DNA of 64,000 nt, taken from Moorella sp. E308F. Its GTDB lineage: Bacteria > Bacillota > DSM-521 > Neomoorellales > Neomoorellaceae. Position numbers and translations under genes: made by a program. This document shows positions 60,712-64,000 of the stretch, in pieces. Under the pieces are notes generated by a model that searched no databases, was not told the DNA's origin, and worked only from the letters and a program-made list of their open reading frames with translations. The first letter of the stretch is position 1, and each line of letters begins with the position of its first letter. The stretch lies in contig NZ_BJKN01000001.1 in the NCBI RefSeq assembly GCF_006538365.1, positions 62,001-126,000 on the forward strand. The letters run 5' to 3'.

Positions 60712-62567
60712 TAGTCAGCCTGAGCCTCCTTTATTCTTTCAAACAACAGACATGCTCCCGGGGTTAAAGGCATCTGCATTTTTCCCTGAGATACAAGCAG
60801 GGCAGGTATGGTACTACCGTTGCCCAACCAGCGCTCTTCAGCGGCATCCAATCGTTTGCGCCAGCGCCCTGCCGGCAGGGGCAGGGTGGGGGTTGATTCG
60901 GCATCGCTAAAGGAAAAGATGATGCCCGCCTCACTATCATTGCTCCAGCGATGCACGAACAGGACCAGGTCCTCCTCGCAGGTGATAACCTCCATATTTT
61001 CCAGGTTTAGATCCGCCAGGGCGGGTAGTTCCCGGCGCAACTGGATTAGCTGCCGGTAGAAGTCCCGGAGTACCCGGTGCTCTCCCTGAAGGCTGAGGCC
61101 GTGGTTAAGACAGGAACGTCGGAAGGTAGCCTCATCCTGGGGATCAGGCACCTCGCCTGTCCAGTTGTGGCCGGCGAATTCTTCCCGCCGCCCCCGGCGT
61201 ACCGCTGCGATGAGCCCGGGATCGGAATGGCTGGTAAAGTATTGAAAGGGTGCCGTTTCACCGTATTCCTCGCCCATGAAGAGCAGCGGTACGAAGGGGG
61301 AGAGGAGCACTACGGCGGCGGCCAGTTTGAGTTTGACGAAGGGAACCAGGGTGCTTAACCTTTCACCCCGGGCCCGGTTGCCTACTTGATCATGGTTCTG
61401 GGTAAAAACCACGAACTGGTTACCCTTGCACGGATGCGGCCGCCGGCCGTGCCGCCGCTGCCGGTAGGCAGAGTACTGACCGGTGTAAACATAACCTTCC
61501 CGGAAGGCCCGGGCCAGGTTGCCGAGGGTGCCGAAGTCACGGTAGTAGCCGTTTCTTTCCCCCGTCAGCAGCGCATGCAGGGCGTGGTGAAAGTCGTCGC
61601 ACCACTGGGCATCAAGGCCATATCCCCCCAATTCTTGCGGCCGGATTACCCGGGGGTCGTTCAGGTCACTCTCGGCAACAATATAAACCCGGCGTCCCAG
61701 CCGTTCGGCCTGAAGCTTCACGGCAGCGGCCAGTTCCTCCAGGAAAGGTAAAGCAGACCTGTCCATAATGGCATGGATGGCGTCCAGCCGCAAGCCATCC
61801 AGGTGAAACTCGGTTAACCAGTAAAGGGCGTTTTCGATAAAGAAGCGCCGGACTTCGTCGCTACCGGGTCCATCAAAGTTGAGGGCCTGTCCCCAGGGGG
61901 TATGGTAACGGTCGGTAAAATAAGGCCCGAATTTGGCCAGGTAGTTTCCTTCCGGGCCCAGGTGGTTGTAGACCACATCGAGAAATACGGCGAGGCCGTA
62001 CTTGTGGCAGGTATCCACCAGCCGCCTGAGCCCCTCCGGTCCACCGTAAGAGTTCTGGACGGCAAAGGGGAAAACGCCGTCGTACCCCCAATTGCGGCTT
62101 CCCGGGAACTGGGCCACGGGCATTAATTCAATGGCGGTAACCCCCAGGGTGCGCAAATCGTCCAGGTGGGCGATGATGGCGTCAAAAGTGCCCTCCGGGG
62201 TGAAAGTCCCTACATGCAGTTCATAGAAGATTAGCTCCTCTCGGGTGCAGCCCACCCAGGAGTCGTCCGACCAGACGAAAGCCTGGGGATCTACAACCTG
62301 GGAAGGGCCGTGGACACCGTGTGGCTGGTAGCGCGAAGCCGGGTCAGGGAACTGCCTTCCGTCCAGAAGGTAGTAATAGAGACTACCAGGTTCGACCCCC
62401 TCTACCTCGCCTTGAAAGTACCCACGTTCTTTCCGGGTTAAAGGTTCAAGTCTTTCTTCAGGTGCCACGATCTGTACCGCCACACTTTCGGCCAGGGGTG
62501 CCCAGAGGTGGAAGCGGCAGCGGCCATCCCCCAAGTAAGTGGCCCCCAGGCTAACATTATAGGTCAT
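60711..62567 (-). CDS. treZ: Malto-oligosyltrehalose trehalohydrolase
   Basis: A 618-residue GH13 enzyme that releases trehalose from maltooligosyl trehalose. N-terminal CBM48-like 'GRCRFHLWAPLAESVAVQI', then 'FYELHVGTFTPEGTFDAIIAHL', 'FHLDGLRLDAIHAI' (nucleophile Asp), 'YIVAESDLNDPRV' (Glu) and 'FTQNHDQVGNRARGERL' (Asp). Overlaps malQ by 11 bases and the GH57 gene by one base. Confidence 0.95.
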   Translation of the reverse strand: MTYNVSLGATYLGDGRCRFHLWAPLAESVAVQIVAPEERLEPLTRKERGYFQGEVEGVEPGSLYYYLLDGRQFPDPASRYQPHGVHGPSQVVDPQAFVWSDDSWVGCTREELIFYELHVGTFTPEGTFDAIIAHLDDLRTLGVTAIELMPVAQFPGSRNWGYDGVFPFAVQNSYGGPEGLRRLVDTCHKYGLAVFLDVVYNHLGPEGNYLAKFGPYFTDRYHTPWGQALNFDGPGSDEVRRFFIENALYWLTEFHLDGLRLDAIHAIMDRSALPFLEELAAAVKLQAERLGRRVYIVAESDLNDPRVIRPQELGGYGLDAQWCDDFHHALHALLTGERNGYYRDFGTLGNLARAFREGYVYTGQYSAYRQRRHGRRPHPCKGNQFVVFTQNHDQVGNRARGERLSTLVPFVKLKLAAAVVLLSPFVPLLFMGEEYGETAPFQYFTSHSDPGLIAAVRRGRREEFAGHNWTGEVPDPQDEATFRRSCLNHGLSLQGEHRVLRDFYRQLIQLRRELPALADLNLENMEVITCEEDLVLFVHRWSNDSEAGIIFSFSDAESTPTLPLPAGRWRKRLDAAEERWLGNGSTIPALLVSQGKMQMPLTPGACLLFERIKEAQAD

Positions 62568-64000
62568 GGTTTGCCACCTCGCCTTTGCAGATAAGAGGGC
62601 CGCAGATGTTAGTATTCCTTAGATAACTGATCTCCTTTAGTACTTGCAGCACTTCCGGCTTCTGACTAAACTCTTCCACGGTGTAGCGCGCCTTGCGCCG
62701 CCAGTTGGGATAGGCATCGACTGTCCCGGGGATATTTTGCGGAGCAGTCTCTAACCACAAATCCTCCAGGTTAACCAGGAGAATCCGGGCCCGGCTGGCG
62801 GCCAGGTGAGCCAGGCAAGCGCGGGTGACGTCCCCGGTTTTATTGGTGGGTAGCGCCAGCCGACCCTGGTGGTAAAGAAAGACGGGCAAAGCCACCCGTT
62901 CACTGGCGTCTTTTCCTAACCAGAAGGCTGCGAAGGGTGGCATATCATGGGTATTTAAGCATACCAGGGCCCTGGCGGGGATAGGGCGCAGTACCCTCCG
63001 GGTATTACCGGTATATTCGAAGGGCAGCACATACATCCGGTTGATATTATGCCCCTTCATGGCGCTGCGAACGGAACCGGGTACGTTACCAAGGTCCTCG
63101 CCCACGAGTAGTGCCCGGTAGCGCTGGGATTCAAGGGCTAAAATGGCATAGAACTCCTCGGCGCGGTAGCGCACATAAACCCCCTCGCGCGCGGATAGAC
63201 CCCGGGGAATCCAGTAGAGACGGTGCAGCCCCATTACGTGGTCGAGGCGTAAGATGCCGGCATGTTGGAGGTGGTGGCGCACGACGGCGATATAGTAGCG
63301 ATAACCCTGTTCCCGGATTCCCTCTGGATGGAGGGGAGGAAACCCCCAGTCCTGTCCCCGGCTGTAAAACGCATCAGGCGGGGCGCCACTATTGGCTTCC
63401 AGGGCAAAGACGGAGCGCTCGCGCCAGACATCGTACCCATCGCGATGAACTCCCAGCGGCAGATCAAGATATAACCTTTGCCCGTTTTGCCGGGCCCGGG
63501 CGGCGAGGTCCTGGAACTGGCGATGGGCCAGCCACTGGACATAAAGGTGATAACCCTCGACCCTCGGATCATAGTCCCCTTCCCGAAGGATGCCGTCCCG
63601 CAGCCGGCCAGGCCATACCTGCCAGCTGGTGCGCCGTTTCTCGACGGTAGCCCGAAAACGGGCATAATCCTGCACCACCGGGTTCTTTTTCACCCAGTCC
63701 CGGAAGGCGGCCTGCCGCCCGGAATTTCCAGCAAAGAAGTGGCGGGCGCAGAGTTCGAGTATCCGGCGTTTCACTGCCATCCCGCGGCGGTAGTCCACCA
63801 GTGGTGCGGCCTGCAGGGCCGCTATCTCTTGCCGGAACGCCGGGGAATTTAGTAACTCCCTTGCCTCACGGCACCTTTTTAATTCCTCCACGCGGGTAAC
63901 ATCAAGGTAAAATTCATTCCAGAACAAGCGAGTGACTGGTTCGTAGGGGCTCGGGATAAAAGGTTCGTCTAAAAAGCTCGCCAGAAGCGGTAGCGTACCA
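62557..64000 (-). CDS. malQ: 4-alpha-glucanotransferase (5' end beyond right edge)
   Basis: A GH77 amylomaltase, open to the right edge; the reading frame continues upstream of the TTG at 63927 through 'LLASFLDEPFIPSPYEPVTR', so the gene begins outside the window. Catalytic segments are present: 'LRLDHVMGLHRLYWIPRG' (nucleophile Asp), 'LLVGEDLGNVP' (acid/base Glu) and 'CLNTHDMPPFAAFW' (Asp). The visible part is 480 residues. It transfers maltodextrin segments, supplying longer chains for TreY/TreZ. First visible gene of the trehalose operon. Confidence 0.93.
   Translation of the reverse strand, partial: GTLPLLASFLDEPFIPSPYEPVTRLFWNEFYLDVTRVEELKRCREARELLNSPAFRQEIAALQAAPLVDYRRGMAVKRRILELCARHFFAGNSGRQAAFRDWVKKNPVVQDYARFRATVEKRRTSWQVWPGRLRDGILREGDYDPRVEGYHLYVQWLAHRQFQDLAARARQNGQRLYLDLPLGVHRDGYDVWRERSVFALEANSGAPPDAFYSRGQDWGFPPLHPEGIREQGYRYYIAVVRHHLQHAGILRLDHVMGLHRLYWIPRGLSAREGVYVRYRAEEFYAILALESQRYRALLVGEDLGNVPGSVRSAMKGHNINRMYVLPFEYTGNTRRVLRPIPARALVCLNTHDMPPFAAFWLGKDASERVALPVFLYHQGRLALPTNKTGDVTRACLAHLAASRARILLVNLEDLWLETAPQNIPGTVDAYPNWRRKARYTVEEFSQKPEVLQVLKEISYLRNTNICGPLICKGEVANHDL

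Noticed and set aside
1-64000. CRISPR arrays, insertion sequences, rRNA genes or a replication origin.
   Set aside because: No regularly spaced repeats, transposase motifs, rRNA sequence or DnaA-box cluster were seen anywhere in the window.

Overview
The window looks like a chromosomal segment of a thermophilic, spore-forming, anaerobic Firmicute, most likely Moorella (M. thermoacetica group) or a close relative. The grounds are GC-rich coding sequence with strong Firmicutes ribosome binding sites, a gerA-type germination operon, ferredoxin-linked 2-oxoacid metabolism, several molybdoenzymes and an archaeal/thermophile-style GH57/trehalose gene set. The genus is inferred from gene content, not from a database match.

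Layout. 1-4.3 kb: end of a rubrerythrin gene, then a gerAA-gerAC-gerAB spore germination operon on the minus strand. 4.4-11.5 kb: housekeeping and central carbon genes: tRNA-Pro(CGG), a 26-residue membrane peptide, TrmL, a YlxP-like protein, aconitase, a frameshifted ferredoxin, endonuclease III, a thiamine-binding-type protein, PEP carboxykinase and a cysteine-less AhpD-like protein. 12.9-23.4 kb: a molybdoenzyme island. It holds a membrane-anchored three-subunit complex whose catalytic subunit looks like the NarG-type (type II) DMSO reductases, a second cytoplasmic Nas-type enzyme, a PAS/sigma-54 activator, and a YeeE/YedE transporter with a TusA-like partner. A clear -24/-12 promoter, a possible leader peptide and an upstream inverted repeat sit before the three-subunit operon. 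23.5-25.3 kb: an AT-richer DUF3796-XRE-M23 module with a perfect 14-bp inverted repeat as probable operator. 25.3-27.3 kb: an RNA methyltransferase and a CPBP protease.

27.4-64 kb: mainly storage-polysaccharide and trehalose metabolism (GH15 glucoamylase, DUF4912 protein, GH57 branching enzyme, GT4, GalT-like protein, GlgA, TreT, TreY, GH57-DUF3536, TreZ, MalQ). It is interrupted by superoxide dismutase, a radical SAM protein, a PIN/Phd toxin-antitoxin pair, a patch of decayed genes (34.3-37.2 kb), a TSUP/DUF1634 transporter pair, a four-subunit 2-oxoacid:ferredoxin oxidoreductase (porGDAB), a sugar nucleotidyltransferase with a degenerate phosphomannomutase domain, and two large SLH-domain surface proteins. 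The last five genes (malQ-treZ-GH57-treY-treT) overlap or nearly touch and form one minus-strand operon running in from beyond the right edge.

How it works together: aconitase, PEP carboxykinase and the ferredoxin-dependent 2-oxoacid oxidoreductase connect C2/C3 and C4/C6 acids to gluconeogenesis. GlgA and the GH57 branching enzyme would build glycogen. GH15 and MalQ would trim it, and TreY/TreZ or TreT would turn it, or NDP-glucose, into trehalose. The most novel-looking part is the sigma-54-linked molybdoenzyme island, whose substrate cannot be read from sequence.
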